Below are positions 7,905-16,191 of a stretch of 64,000 nucleotides of DNA, piece after piece (position 1 is the stretch's first letter; every line of letters starts with the position of its first letter). The translations under genes were made by a program, and so were the position numbers. The stretch comes from Umezawaea tangerina (GTDB taxonomy: Bacteria > Actinomycetota > Actinomycetes > Mycobacteriales > Pseudonocardiaceae). Below the pieces are notes generated by a model. It had not been told where the DNA came from and did no database searches. It saw only the letters and a program-made list of their open reading frames with translations. The DNA lies in the NCBI RefSeq assembly GCF_003002815.1, contig NZ_PVTF01000008.1, forward strand, positions 248,001-312,000, read 5' to 3'.

Positions 7905-8180
7905 GGGCGAAGCCCGCCAGCGCGCATCCGGCGCGAAGCGCCTGGGGCCTTGTCCGCCGCGAAGCAAGGATGTCCTGTCCGCGGCGAAGCGCGGATGCTT
8001 GGTCCAATGGCGCAGCCGAGGATGCAGTGTCGAGCGGAGCTCGATGCTGGCGAAGCCAGACTTCTCCTCTGTCCCCGATCCACAGCGCCCTCCTGCCCGA
8101 TCTTGCTTGTCAAGATAGCTCTATCGTCTTGACAAGCAAGATCGGGCATTGAGACAATCGCGCACCGGGGGCCGGGCTTC
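7905..8180. repeat. Cluster of GCGAAGC mini-hairpins
   Basis: The heptamer GCGAAGC, or its complement GCTTCGC, occurs about six times here, mostly centred in short palindromes: GGGCGAAGCCC, GCGCGAAGCGC, GCGGCGAAGCGC, TGGCGAAGCCA and GGGCTTCGCCC. GCGAAGC is known to fold into an unusually stable DNA mini-hairpin. The patch joins the truncated ZIP gene to the MerR gene and encodes nothing recognisable. Confidence 0.55.
8094..8148. repeat. Perfect 22-bp inverted repeat (long hairpin)
   Basis: The arms 8094-8115 (TGCCCGATCTTG...) and 8127-8148 (...CAAGATCGGGCA) are perfectly complementary over 22 bp with an 11 bp loop. A smaller palindrome, GATAG-CT-CTATC (8114-8125), overlaps the loop. The arms are AT-richer than the surroundings. 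No T-run follows on either strand, so a simple intrinsic terminator is less likely than a relic of a mobile element or a structural hairpin. It lies between the MerR stop and the decayed ZIP gene. Confidence 0.7.
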
Positions 8181-8242
8181 GCCCCGCCGGTGACCAGGCT
8201 CCACCCCCCCGGTGACCCCCTACTCACCAAACCCCACCCCGC

Positions 8243-9073
8243 TCACCGCAAAGGCACAGCGAACTCCCCGTCCGGCCCCGTCCGCTCCCCACCGGCATTC
8301 GGCACCAGCACCATCCTCAACGCCCCCGCGGGCTCCCGCCCCTCCCGCACCACCCAGGCCGCCAACGACCTCAGCGCCTGTTCCGCCTGAGCCGCGCTGT
8401 CCCACCGCCCGGCCGCACCCTGCCGGATGAACGCCTCCTGGTGCGCCGCCTCCCGCCTCACCGTCAGGTCCGGGAACCGCGCCGCGACCTCCTCGGCCCC
8501 GTCGTCGGGCACCGGCCAGCACCACTCCACCGGGCCGTCGCTGTCCCCGCCGACCTCGCCGTGGTAGATCATGAACGGCGCCCCGGCGATGCCGTCGACC
8601 CGCGCGACACCCCCACCCCTCAACCGGTGGATGAACAGCTCCCGCCCGGTGGGCACCAGCTCCTCCTGCCGCACCCTCCGGACCATGCCCACCACGCTGC
8701 GCGCGGGCACGTCCCGCACCTCGACCTCGTCCATCTCCGACTCCTCCTCGTGCAGCCTCTCCACGAGCCCGCCCACGACCCGGCGCCGCGCCGCGTGTTC
8801 CGCCTCGGTCCCGGCCCAGTGCGCCCGGATCTCCTCGGCCGCCGCGGCGGGGTCCAGTGCCAGCAGCTCCTTCACGCGCGCCAACGGGATCCCGATCCGC
8901 CGCAGCGCGGCCACCAGCCCGGCCCGCTCCAGCTGCCCGGCCGAGTACCACCGGTACCCGGTCTCGGCATCGACGCGGGCGGGTACCAGGAGTCCCAGCT
9001 CGTCGTACAGCCGCAGCGCCTTGGCCGACAGCCGCGACAACCGCGAGAACTCCCCGATGCTGACCAGCTCCAT
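8243..9073 (-). CDS. MerR-family regulator with GyrI-like effector domain
   Basis: The 276-residue protein starts MELVSIGEFSRLSRLSAKAL and continues RLYDELGLLVPARVDAETGY, the MerR winged helix, with a dimerisation coiled coil at about residues 75-115 (KELLALDPAAAAEEIRAHW). From about residue 125 (VEVRDVPARSVVGMVRRVRQ) the sequence is a GyrI/BmrR-type ligand-binding fold ending in EPAGALRMVLVPNA. Such proteins bind amphipathic drugs and activate transport or detoxification genes. The reading frame is open far upstream, but homology and the ATG at 9073 set the start. Its target may be itself, since no transporter is adjacent. Confidence 0.88.
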   Translation of the reverse strand: MELVSIGEFSRLSRLSAKALRLYDELGLLVPARVDAETGYRWYSAGQLERAGLVAALRRIGIPLARVKELLALDPAAAAEEIRAHWAGTEAEHAARRRVVGGLVERLHEEESEMDEVEVRDVPARSVVGMVRRVRQEELVPTGRELFIHRLRGGGVARVDGIAGAPFMIYHGEVGGDSDGPVEWCWPVPDDGAEEVAARFPDLTVRREAAHQEAFIRQGAAGRWDSAAQAEQALRSLAAWVVREGREPAGALRMVLVPNAGGERTGPDGEFAVPLR

Positions 9074-9141
9074 GGACGGCTCCTCCGTTCCCGACGAGGC
9101 CCACTCTGCGGCCTGCCCGAGGGTGAAGGTCAACCAGGACC

Positions 9142-10623
9142 TCAGCGCCGCCCGTCCCACAGCACGCGCTCGTCCGCCCGGTCGTCCTCGACGGTCGCTG
9201 AGTCGGTGTCGAACACCATCGCGACGCGGTGGTCGGGGGAGTACACCGGCCAGCCCGGATCGCCGGAGGTGGCGAAGTCCACCCACGCGCGGTGCACGGT
9301 GTCGGCCAGCTTCTGCGGCGCGTGCCCGTCCGAGAGGGCGGCGAACGCGGGTTCGTCGAGGTTGTCGAAGACGAACGGGAGCTCGATCACGTGGCAGGCA
9401 CCGAGAGCGCCGTCGTAGGCGGGGGACCGCCAGGCGAACTCGTAGACGTGCGTGCGGCCGTGGGCCTCGGCCAGGCGGAGCGCGGGGATCCGGTAGTACC
9501 AGTCGGTGATCACGGCGGCCAGCACGTCGCCCGGTGTGCTCCCCGGCCGGTTCGCGCGGTAGCGGCGCACGGCACTCCCGACGGGCAGCCCGTAGCGGAG
9601 CGCCGCGAGGTGCAGCACCGCGGAACGGATCTTCGAGATCGCCCCGGTCGGCACCACGAACAGCCGCGCCTCCTCGGTGTTGGTGCCGATCAGCACGTCC
9701 ACGTCCGACCCGGCCCCCCCGGCGATGCGCTCGATCGGCGGGCCGGGGAGCACGTCCCCGTCGACCACCGGCTCGAACGGCATCAGGTTGCGGGCGACCT
9801 CGCCCCACAGCTTCGCCCTCGGTCGGGCCCCGACCTCGGTGGCGACCCGGGTCTGCGCGGCCAACAACCGGTCCGTGGACACGGAGGCGACACCCTCACG
9901 GGTCGGCGCGACACCGAGGATCGCGGCCAACCGGGTGCCGATCAGCCGGGCGGTGGCGGGGGAGACGACGCTGTGCGCCGCACCCGACTGCGCGATCGCC
10001 CGGTGGAACAGGCCGCGGGCCAAGGGCATGGCGAGCAGCGTGCACACGCTCATGGCGCCCGCCGACTCGCCGAAGACGGTGACGTTGGCCGGGTCCCCGC
10101 CGAACCCGGCGATGTTGTCGCGCACCCAGGTCAGCGCGGCCACCTGGTCGAGCAGCCCGAGGTTGGGGGTGCCGTCGCCGAACCAGAGGAAGCCGTCCGC
10201 GCCGAGCCGGTAGTTGAGGGTGACCAGGACGACCCCGTCGCGGGCGAAGCGGGTGCCGTCGTAGCCGCCGATCGAGCCGGAGCCGCTGGTGAACGCGCCA
10301 CCGTGGACGAACACCATGACCGGCGCCGCGCCCGAGGTGTCCGGCGTCCACACGTTGAGGTTGAGGTAGTCGTCGCCGGGGATGATCGACCGGGGCACCA
10401 GGTCGGCCAGCGGTCCCGTGCCCTCGGCCTGCGGCGCGGTGGGCCCGAACCGGGTGGCGTCGCGCGTCGACGTCCACGGCTCCACCGGCCGCGGCGGCTG
10501 GAACCGGTTGGGGCCGACCGGCGGCGCGGCGTAGGGGATGCCCTTGAACACGAGGACGCCGCCGTCCGCGACGGCGCCGCGGACGCTCCCGTGGCTGGTG
10601 GTGGCGATCGGCTGGTCGGTCAA
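9142..10623 (-). CDS. Type-B carboxylesterase
   Basis: This 493-residue alpha/beta hydrolase has the signature of the carboxylesterase/cholinesterase family: GIPYAAPPVGPNRFQPPRPV near the N-terminus, YLNLNVWTPDTSGAAPVMVF with HGGAF (oxyanion hole), nucleophile elbow FGESAGAMS near residue 190, acidic member in IGTNTEEARLF, and histidine in GACHVIELPFVFDN. No signal peptide is evident. It follows a TetR gene by 52 bp on the same strand and is probably co-transcribed and repressed by it. The substrate could be any carboxylic ester. Confidence 0.9.
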   Translation of the reverse strand: MTDQPIATTSHGSVRGAVADGGVLVFKGIPYAAPPVGPNRFQPPRPVEPWTSTRDATRFGPTAPQAEGTGPLADLVPRSIIPGDDYLNLNVWTPDTSGAAPVMVFVHGGAFTSGSGSIGGYDGTRFARDGVVLVTLNYRLGADGFLWFGDGTPNLGLLDQVAALTWVRDNIAGFGGDPANVTVFGESAGAMSVCTLLAMPLARGLFHRAIAQSGAAHSVVSPATARLIGTRLAAILGVAPTREGVASVSTDRLLAAQTRVATEVGARPRAKLWGEVARNLMPFEPVVDGDVLPGPPIERIAGGAGSDVDVLIGTNTEEARLFVVPTGAISKIRSAVLHLAALRYGLPVGSAVRRYRANRPGSTPGDVLAAVITDWYYRIPALRLAEAHGRTHVYEFAWRSPAYDGALGACHVIELPFVFDNLDEPAFAALSDGHAPQKLADTVHRAWVDFATSGDPGWPVYSPDHRVAMVFDTDSATVEDDRADERVLWDGRR

Positions 10624-10675
10624 CGATCCTCCGGGCGTCGTGCGGTCCGAAACGGTGGTCAGCGCATCGTGCCGG

Positions 10676-11302
10676 TCACGCGGCGAGCCCGCCGACGAGG
10701 AGGGCCACGACCCGGCGGGCGAGGTCGTCGACCTCGGCGGCGGTCTGGCCCTCGACCTTGCGGTACCACATGTCCACGGCGTTGAGGCTGCTCAGCAGCG
10801 TCCTGGTGGCCAGGCTCGGGTCCACCGCGCGCAGCGAGCCGTCGTCCACGCCCGCCACCACGACACCGTGGAACAGCTGCTCGTAGTCGCGGCGGAGCTG
10901 GTTCAACGCCACCAGGGCGTCGCGCTGGCGGGTCTTGAGCGCGGTCGACACCTCGCCCCGCACGGCCTGGTGGACGATGTGGTGGAACGCCAGGTCCTCC
11001 ATCAGGTTGAGCAGGTGCGCGACCGACATGGCCACGAGCCGGTCCTTCCCGCTCCCGGTACGGGTCGCGTGCGGCTCGACGCGGTCGCGGACGCGCCGCA
11101 TGGCCTCCTCGTACACCGCGAGGAAGATGTCGAACTTCGACCGGAAGTGGTAGTAGACCAGGCCCTTGGTCGCGCCGAGGACGTCGGCGATGTCGTCGAT
11201 CGTGGTGTTGGCGAACCCCGTGACCATGAACGCCTCGGCGGCCGCGTCGAGGATCCTGCTCCGGGCGTCGGGCGCCGCCTCCGGGCTCGCGCTCACCGGC
11301 AT
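10676..11302 (-). CDS. TetR-family regulator
   Basis: This 208-residue regulator begins MPVSASPEAAPDARSRILDA, with the HTH TTIDDIADVLGATKGLVYYH and FRSK immediately after, and a C-terminal ligand domain typical of AcrR/FadR-like proteins (LVAMSVAHLLNLMEDLAFHH). The reading frame is open for a long way upstream, but the homology and the ATG at 11302 with GGAGAT ahead of it fix the start. It precedes the esterase and is divergent from the MFS gene, so it may control both units. The intergenic region contains AGTCAACTGTGACGGTTGAC, a near-palindrome (GTCAAC...GTTGAC) that could be its operator. Confidence 0.88.
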   Translation of the reverse strand: MPVSASPEAAPDARSRILDAAAEAFMVTGFANTTIDDIADVLGATKGLVYYHFRSKFDIFLAVYEEAMRRVRDRVEPHATRTGSGKDRLVAMSVAHLLNLMEDLAFHHIVHQAVRGEVSTALKTRQRDALVALNQLRRDYEQLFHGVVVAGVDDGSLRAVDPSLATRTLLSSLNAVDMWYRKVEGQTAAEVDDLARRVVALLVGGLAA

Positions 11303-11491
11303 CTCCTCTCGCCCGACTCGGCCATCGTCGCACACAGTCAACTGTGACGGTTGACACACCAGTCCGCTCGAAATACCGTAATACTCAGTAGTATCCCAGG
11401 TGAAGGGGTCTTTGCGAATCCGCCGCACTGGCCTGAACCAGCCGCAGGACCCGGACACCCCCGTGGAGCGCCAACTCCGGAGGGGCCGTCG

Positions 11492-12850
11492 ATGACGACG
11501 AACGAGCACGACCTGCCGCACGAGAACGCCACCAGGAAGGCGATGGCTCGGCTGCTGCCGGTCCTGGGCATCGCCTACTTCATGTCCTACGTCGACCGCA
11601 CGAACATCGCGCTCGCGAAGACCTCGCTGGAAGCCGACATCGGCCTCGGCGCCGCCGCCTACGGGCTCGGCGCGGGCCTGTTCTTCCTGAGCTACGCGCT
11701 GCTGGAGGTGCCGAGCAACCTGGTGCTCTACCGGGTCGGCGCCAGGGTGTGGATCGCCCGCATCGCCGTGACGTGGGGCGCGGTGTCCGCGGCGATGATG
11801 TTCGTGCAGGACGAGATCTCCTTCTACGCCCTGCGCCTGCTGCTCGGCGCGACGGAGGCGGGCCTGTTCCCGGCCCTGATGTACACGGTCACGCTGTGGT
11901 TCTCCCAGAAGCACCGGGTCACGGTGGTCGGCCTGATCTACACCGCCCCCTGCGTCGCCATCGTCATCGGCTCGCCCATGGGCGGCGCGCTGATGGAGCT
12001 GCAAGGAGTGGGCGGGCTGCACGGCTGGCAGTGGATGTTCCTCGTCGAGGGGCTCGTGACGATCCTCGTCGGCGTGCTGGTCTGGTTCGTCCTGCCCGGC
12101 CGTCCCGCCGACGCCAAGTGGCTCACCCGCGAGGAGGCCGACCTGCTCGCGGAGCGGGCCGTCACGCGGGGAGTGCCGTCGCCGACGCGGATGCGCGGGA
12201 ACCTGCGGCTGGCGTTCGGGCGCCCGACCGTGCTCGTCCTCGCGTCGATCTACTTCGTCAACCAGGCCATCAGCTCCGGCATCGGGTTCAACTTCCCCGC
12301 GCTGCTGCAGTCGCTGGGCCTCAAGAGTCCTTTCCTCATCGGCCTGCTGGCCGGTGGCGGCGGCATCACCGCGCTGGCGGGCGTGCTCTTCTTCCCCTGG
12401 CTCAAACGCCGGGTCGGCCGCGAGGTCCAGCTGATCGGCCTGTGCGCCGGGGCGGGGCTGCTGATCCTCGTCGGCTTCCTGTCCTCCGCGAACCCGTTGT
12501 GGCGCATCAGCCTCGTCTTCGTCGCCAACTTCTTCGCCCTCGGCACGCTGCCGCTGTTCTGGTCGATCGCGATGTCCCGGATGTCCGGCCTGGTCGCCGT
12601 GGCGGGGCTCGCGTTCATCAACATGGTCGGCATCACCGGCGGGTTCGCCGGTCCGTACGCCTACGGCCTCGTCGAGGAGGCGACCGGCAGCCTCATCGCC
12701 CCCTACTACCTGATCACCGCCGCCTCCTGCGTCGGCGTGGCCCTCGTGCCCGTCCTCGCCCTGTGCATCCGCCGCGAGAAGCAGCACGAGGACACCGCCG
12801 AACCGCTGCCCACCGCCGGAGCCGACACGGCGAACGCGGGTGCGTCATGA
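11492..12850 (+). CDS. MFS transporter, anion:cation symporter type
   Basis: The 452-residue protein has 12 hydrophobic segments and the ACS-family pattern: FMSYVDRTNIALAKTSLEAD after helix 1, LLGATEAGLFPALMYTVTLW at helix 4-5, and a central cytoplasmic loop carrying WLTREEADLLAERAV. Relatives take up organic acids such as tartrate, phthalate or aromatic acids. The ATG at 11492 is preceded by GGAGGGGCCGTCG, a strong ribosome binding site. The stop overlaps the start of the lipase gene (ATGA at 12847), so the two are translationally coupled. It is divergent from a TetR gene. Confidence 0.88.
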   Translation: MTTNEHDLPHENATRKAMARLLPVLGIAYFMSYVDRTNIALAKTSLEADIGLGAAAYGLGAGLFFLSYALLEVPSNLVLYRVGARVWIARIAVTWGAVSAAMMFVQDEISFYALRLLLGATEAGLFPALMYTVTLWFSQKHRVTVVGLIYTAPCVAIVIGSPMGGALMELQGVGGLHGWQWMFLVEGLVTILVGVLVWFVLPGRPADAKWLTREEADLLAERAVTRGVPSPTRMRGNLRLAFGRPTVLVLASIYFVNQAISSGIGFNFPALLQSLGLKSPFLIGLLAGGGGITALAGVLFFPWLKRRVGREVQLIGLCAGAGLLILVGFLSSANPLWRISLVFVANFFALGTLPLFWSIAMSRMSGLVAVAGLAFINMVGITGGFAGPYAYGLVEEATGSLIAPYYLITAASCVGVALVPVLALCIRREKQHEDTAEPLPTAGADTANAGAS

Positions 12851-13689
12851 GGGCCCGGTGGCTGGTTCTCCTGGTGGTGGCGGCGTTCGCCACCGGCACC
12901 GCGCCCGCGGTGGCGAGCGCGCCGCTGCGGTACGCGGCCCTCGGCGACTCGTCGGCTTCGGGTCCGCTGATCCCCAACCAGATCGACGAGCGGTGCCTGC
13001 GCTCGGACCGCAACTGGCCGCACGTGCTGGCCGGGCGGCTGCGCGCCGCGCTGGTCGACGTGACCTGCTCGGGCGCGCGGACGGTCGACCTCGCGGGCAG
13101 GCAGTCCGGTGTGGTGCCGCCGCAGTACGACGCGCTGCGCCGCGACACCGAGCTGGTCACGATCGCCATAGCCGCCAACGACATCGCGATGTACGAGGCC
13201 TTCACCGAGTGCGCGACCCCGGCACCGCCGCCCGTCCCCGCGGGGCCGACGTGCCAGCAGAAGTCCACTTCGGGCGGAGTCGACAAGTACACCGCCCGCA
13301 CGGCCGCGACCGCGCCGAAGGTGGGGGCCGCGCTGGAGGAGATCCACCGCAGGTCGCCCAACGCGCGGGTGGTCGTCGTCGGGTACCTGACCTACTGGCG
13401 TTCCGGCGGCTGCTACCCGACCGACCCGTACCTGCCCGCCGACGCGGACTACATCCAGAGCCGGATGGACGGGGTCGCCACGATGCTGGCGCAGCAGGCG
13501 AACGCGCACGGCGCGACCTTCGTGGACATCCGGCGGCCCAGTTCCGACCGCGGCCTGTGCGAGCAGCCCGCCCGCCGGTGGCTGGAGGGCGGGAACCCGG
13601 CTTCCCCGACCTACCCGTACCACCCGAACGCCGCCGGGATGGCCGCCGCGGCCTCGATCATCGCGGGGGTGGTGCAGACCCGCCGCTGA
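12847..13689 (+). CDS. Secreted SGNH/GDSL-type lipase/esterase
   Basis: A signal peptide (MRARWLVLLVVAAFATGTAP, cleavage near AVASA) is followed by the SGNH blocks: block I YAALGDSSASG with the nucleophile Ser, a Gly-containing block II in CSGARTVDLAG, block III TIAIAANDIAMY with the Asn, and block V YPYHPNAAGM with the catalytic His. Six or more cysteines suggest disulfides, as in the streptomycete esterase/lipase fold. Its start overlaps the MFS stop by 4 bp. Co-expression suggests extracellular ester hydrolysis followed by import of the released acid, which is inference. A strong hairpin follows the gene. Confidence 0.88.
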   Translation: MRARWLVLLVVAAFATGTAPAVASAPLRYAALGDSSASGPLIPNQIDERCLRSDRNWPHVLAGRLRAALVDVTCSGARTVDLAGRQSGVVPPQYDALRRDTELVTIAIAANDIAMYEAFTECATPAPPPVPAGPTCQQKSTSGGVDKYTARTAATAPKVGAALEEIHRRSPNARVVVVGYLTYWRSGGCYPTDPYLPADADYIQSRMDGVATMLAQQANAHGATFVDIRRPSSDRGLCEQPARRWLEGGNPASPTYPYHPNAAGMAAAASIIAGVVQTRR

Positions 13690-13715
13690 GCGCGGGGACG
13701 AGCGCCCCGCGGAAC

Positions 13716-13786
13716 GGCGCGGGCGGGCTCCGGTGCGGTCCGCGATCGGCGTCGCGGACGCGCAGGGAGCGGAGTCCGCCCGCGCC
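13716..13786. terminator. Bidirectional terminator-like nested hairpin
   Basis: Outer arms 13716-13731 and 13771-13786 pair over 16 bp with one mismatch (GGCGCGGGCGGGCTCC against GGAGTCCGCCCGCGCC). Inside, GTCCGCGA (13738-13745) pairs perfectly with TCGCGGAC (13752-13759). It lies between the convergent lipase and RICIN/GSDH genes, where a shared terminator is expected. A U-tract is absent, as is common in high-GC actinobacteria. Confidence 0.65.
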
Positions 13787-13794
13787 CCCGACCA

Positions 13795-15885
13795 CTACCC
13801 GCCGAGTGCGACGTGCAGCAGCTTCTCGTTGCTGTTGTTGGGAGTGCTGTCCTTGTCGCCGGTGGTCGACGTCGTCAGCCACAGACCGCCGTCGGGGGCA
13901 GGTTCCACCGTGCGCAGCCGCCCGTAGGTGCCGTTGAAGTAGACCTGCGCCTCGGGCAGGCTCTCACCCGAGATCGGCTCCCGGTACAGCCGGGTGCCGC
14001 GCTCGCAGGCCACGTACAGCACGTCGCGGACCACGGTGATGCCCGAGCACGAGCCGTCGGCGGTGGAGTAGGTGCGCTTGGGCGCGATGAACCCGGCGGT
14101 GCCGCAGGACCCCGTGCCGTTCGTGGTGCCCTCGCACGCGGGCCAGCCGTAGTTGCCGCCCTTGGTGATCAGGTTGGTCTCGTCCATGACCGAGTTGCCG
14201 AACTCCTGCTCCCACAGCCGTCCCTGGGAGTCGAACGCCAGCCCCTGCGGGTTGCGGTGGCCGTAGCTCCACACGTAGTTGCCGAACGGGTTGTCCGACG
14301 GCACGCCGCCGTCCGGGTTCAGCCGCAGGACCTTGCCGTTGAGCCCGGACTTGTTCTGCGCGTTGTCGCCGTTCTGGGCGTCGCCGGTGCTGGCGTAGAG
14401 CTTGCCGTCCGGGCCGAACCGCAGCCTGCCGCCGTCGTGGAACTTGTTGCGCAGGATGCCGCTGAGCAGGATCTGCTCGGACCCGGTGTCGAGCCGGTCG
14501 TTCTCCAGCTTCATCCGCACGATCCGGTTGTCGTTCGGGGAGGTGTGCATGACGTAGAGCCAGTGGTCGCTCGCGAACGACGGCGAGATCGCCAGGCCCA
14601 TCAGGCCGCCCTCGCCGTCGGTGCCGGACACGTTGGGCACCGTGCCGACCGTCGTCTTCGCGCCGGTGGCCGGGTTGAGGTGGACGATGTCCTGCGCGTC
14701 GCGGCGGCTGTAGAGGACCGTGCTGTCGGGCAGGGTGACCAGGCCCCACGGGATGTCGGTGTCGGTCCCGACCTGCGTCACCCCGCACACCGGGTTGCTG
14801 CACCCGGCGCCGGTGGTCACCGAGGCGGTGTTGCTGCGGCCCGAGGTGTTGGCCTGCCCGTCGCGCGCCGCGACGGAGTACTGGTACCGGGTGTTCGCGG
14901 CCAGCCCGCTGTCGATGAACGAGGTGGCGGGCGGGACGGTGGCGGTGCCGGTGACCGTGCCGACCTTGGTGTCCCCGCGGAACACGTCGTAGGCGCGGAC
15001 ACCGATGTTGTCGGTCGACGCGGCCCACGACAGCGTCACCGTGGTGCCGGACGCGGACCCCACCAACTGCGAGGGCGCGGTCGGCGGCTGGGTGTCGGCC
15101 TGGCACTGCGGCGGCGTGATCGGCACCGTCGTGCTGGCCTGCGACACGTTGCCCGCGGCGTCGCGCGCGTTCACGAACAGCCCCCAGGTGACACCGGCGA
15201 CCACGTCGAGGCTGGTGGACAGGGTGGTGCCGCTGACCGACTTCATCAGCTGGCCGTCGTGGTAGACGTCGTAGAAGGCGACGCCGACGTTGTCGGTCGA
15301 GGCGTTCCAGGAGAACGTCACCGAGTCGCACGCCAGGTTGCCGACCCTGGCGTTGCCCGGCACCGTCGGGGCCTGGGTGTCGACGCTGCCGCCGGAGGTG
15401 CGCCACTTCTGGTTGTCCTGGCCGTTGCAGGTCCACATGCCCACCAGGGCGCTGTTGGCCGTGCTCTGGCCCTTCACGTCCAGGCAGAGGCCGGACTGCG
15501 CGCCGACGATCGTGCCGTTCGCGTTGAGCGACCAGCGCTGGTTGGCGCCTCCGTTGCAGGTGTAGACCTGCACGTCGGCAGGCGACGTCGTGTCCGCGCC
15601 GACCACGTCCAGGCACAGGGTGTCGTCGTAGACCCGGATCTCGCCGGTCGAGGTGAGGTTCCACGACTGGTTGGCCTGGCCGTGGCAGTCGAAGATGTTG
15701 ACGGCGGTACCCGACTCGCGGGAGCCGCCCACCACGTCGAGGCAGCGGCCGGAGGCCACGCCGACCACGGCCGTCCCCGCCGCCGCGGAGGCGGGCACCG
15801 CGCTCGCGGTCGAGGCGATCGTCGCCAGGGTCGCCACGATGGCCAGCAGGCGGGCCGTCCCGGCCCTCGTCGTGCTTCGTCGCAT
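13795..15885 (-). CDS. Secreted RICIN-FN3-FN3-sorbosone dehydrogenase protein
   Basis: The 696-residue exported protein has a signal peptide (MRRSTTRAGTARLLAIVATL...ASA), then a RICIN-type CBM13 trefoil at about residues 35-165 with three QxW-like repeats (ANQSWNLTSTGE, ANQRWSLNANGT, DNQKWRTSGG). Two fibronectin type III domains follow at about 175-360, and the last part, from about 375 (VGTDTDIPWGLVTLPDSTVL), is a PQQ-type glucose/sorbosone dehydrogenase propeller (FHDGGRLRFGPDGKLYASTG, YGHRNPQGLAFDSQGRLWEQ). It probably binds polysaccharide and oxidises sugars outside the cell. A CebR-like operator lies 114 bp upstream. The ATG at 15885 is chosen because the signal peptide begins there. Confidence 0.9.
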   Translation of the reverse strand: MRRSTTRAGTARLLAIVATLATIASTASAVPASAAAGTAVVGVASGRCLDVVGGSRESGTAVNIFDCHGQANQSWNLTSTGEIRVYDDTLCLDVVGADTTSPADVQVYTCNGGANQRWSLNANGTIVGAQSGLCLDVKGQSTANSALVGMWTCNGQDNQKWRTSGGSVDTQAPTVPGNARVGNLACDSVTFSWNASTDNVGVAFYDVYHDGQLMKSVSGTTLSTSLDVVAGVTWGLFVNARDAAGNVSQASTTVPITPPQCQADTQPPTAPSQLVGSASGTTVTLSWAASTDNIGVRAYDVFRGDTKVGTVTGTATVPPATSFIDSGLAANTRYQYSVAARDGQANTSGRSNTASVTTGAGCSNPVCGVTQVGTDTDIPWGLVTLPDSTVLYSRRDAQDIVHLNPATGAKTTVGTVPNVSGTDGEGGLMGLAISPSFASDHWLYVMHTSPNDNRIVRMKLENDRLDTGSEQILLSGILRNKFHDGGRLRFGPDGKLYASTGDAQNGDNAQNKSGLNGKVLRLNPDGGVPSDNPFGNYVWSYGHRNPQGLAFDSQGRLWEQEFGNSVMDETNLITKGGNYGWPACEGTTNGTGSCGTAGFIAPKRTYSTADGSCSGITVVRDVLYVACERGTRLYREPISGESLPEAQVYFNGTYGRLRTVEPAPDGGLWLTTSTTGDKDSTPNNSNEKLLHVALGG

Positions 15886-15998
15886 GGGGTTCCTTCGGTG
15901 TCGCACAGGGACCGCGACGGTGGGAGGACCCCGGCGCCGCGGAGGGGAACGGCTCCGCGACCAGGCGGGTGGCGACGGTGCCGCGGCGGGCGGACCAG

Positions 15999-16012
15999 TG
16001 GAAGCGCTCTCA
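15999..16012. promoter_or_regulatory. CebR/CelR-like LacI-family operator
   Basis: TGGAAGCGCTCTCA matches the published cellulose-repressor box TGGGAGCGCTCCCA at 12 of 14 positions, with the AGCGCT core intact. It sits upstream of the RICIN/GSDH gene. The rest of the 306 bp gap (15886-16191) shows no gene. Confidence 0.5.
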
Positions 16013-16191
16013 CCCACCTGGAGGCCACTGTCCCAACGGTCCGCCTCCCCGTCAACTCGAGAGCGGCGAGGCGGGCTTCGTCGGACGACGGGGCCCTTGC
16101 GCCACCGGCGTTTTCCCGCCGTCGACCGTTCGCCACCTGAGACGGCCCTGTCCGGACCGGACCACAAAGGACGGTGCGTGGACCCGTCGGT

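Noticed and set aside
8094-8148. The long hairpin as a plain intrinsic terminator of the MerR gene
   Set aside because: There is no T-tract on either strand. It stands about 95 bp past the MerR stop next to repeat-rich sequence, so another origin is at least as likely.
10676-12787. A 703-codon minus-strand frame extending the TetR gene across the MFS gene
   Set aside because: Only the last 208 codons show TetR homology. The rest lies antisense to an obvious transporter.
13813-16140. A 775-codon plus-strand open frame opposite the RICIN/GSDH gene
   Set aside because: It is the antisense shadow of a clear gene. Its composition is Arg/Gly/Val-rich with no domain, caused by high third-position GC.
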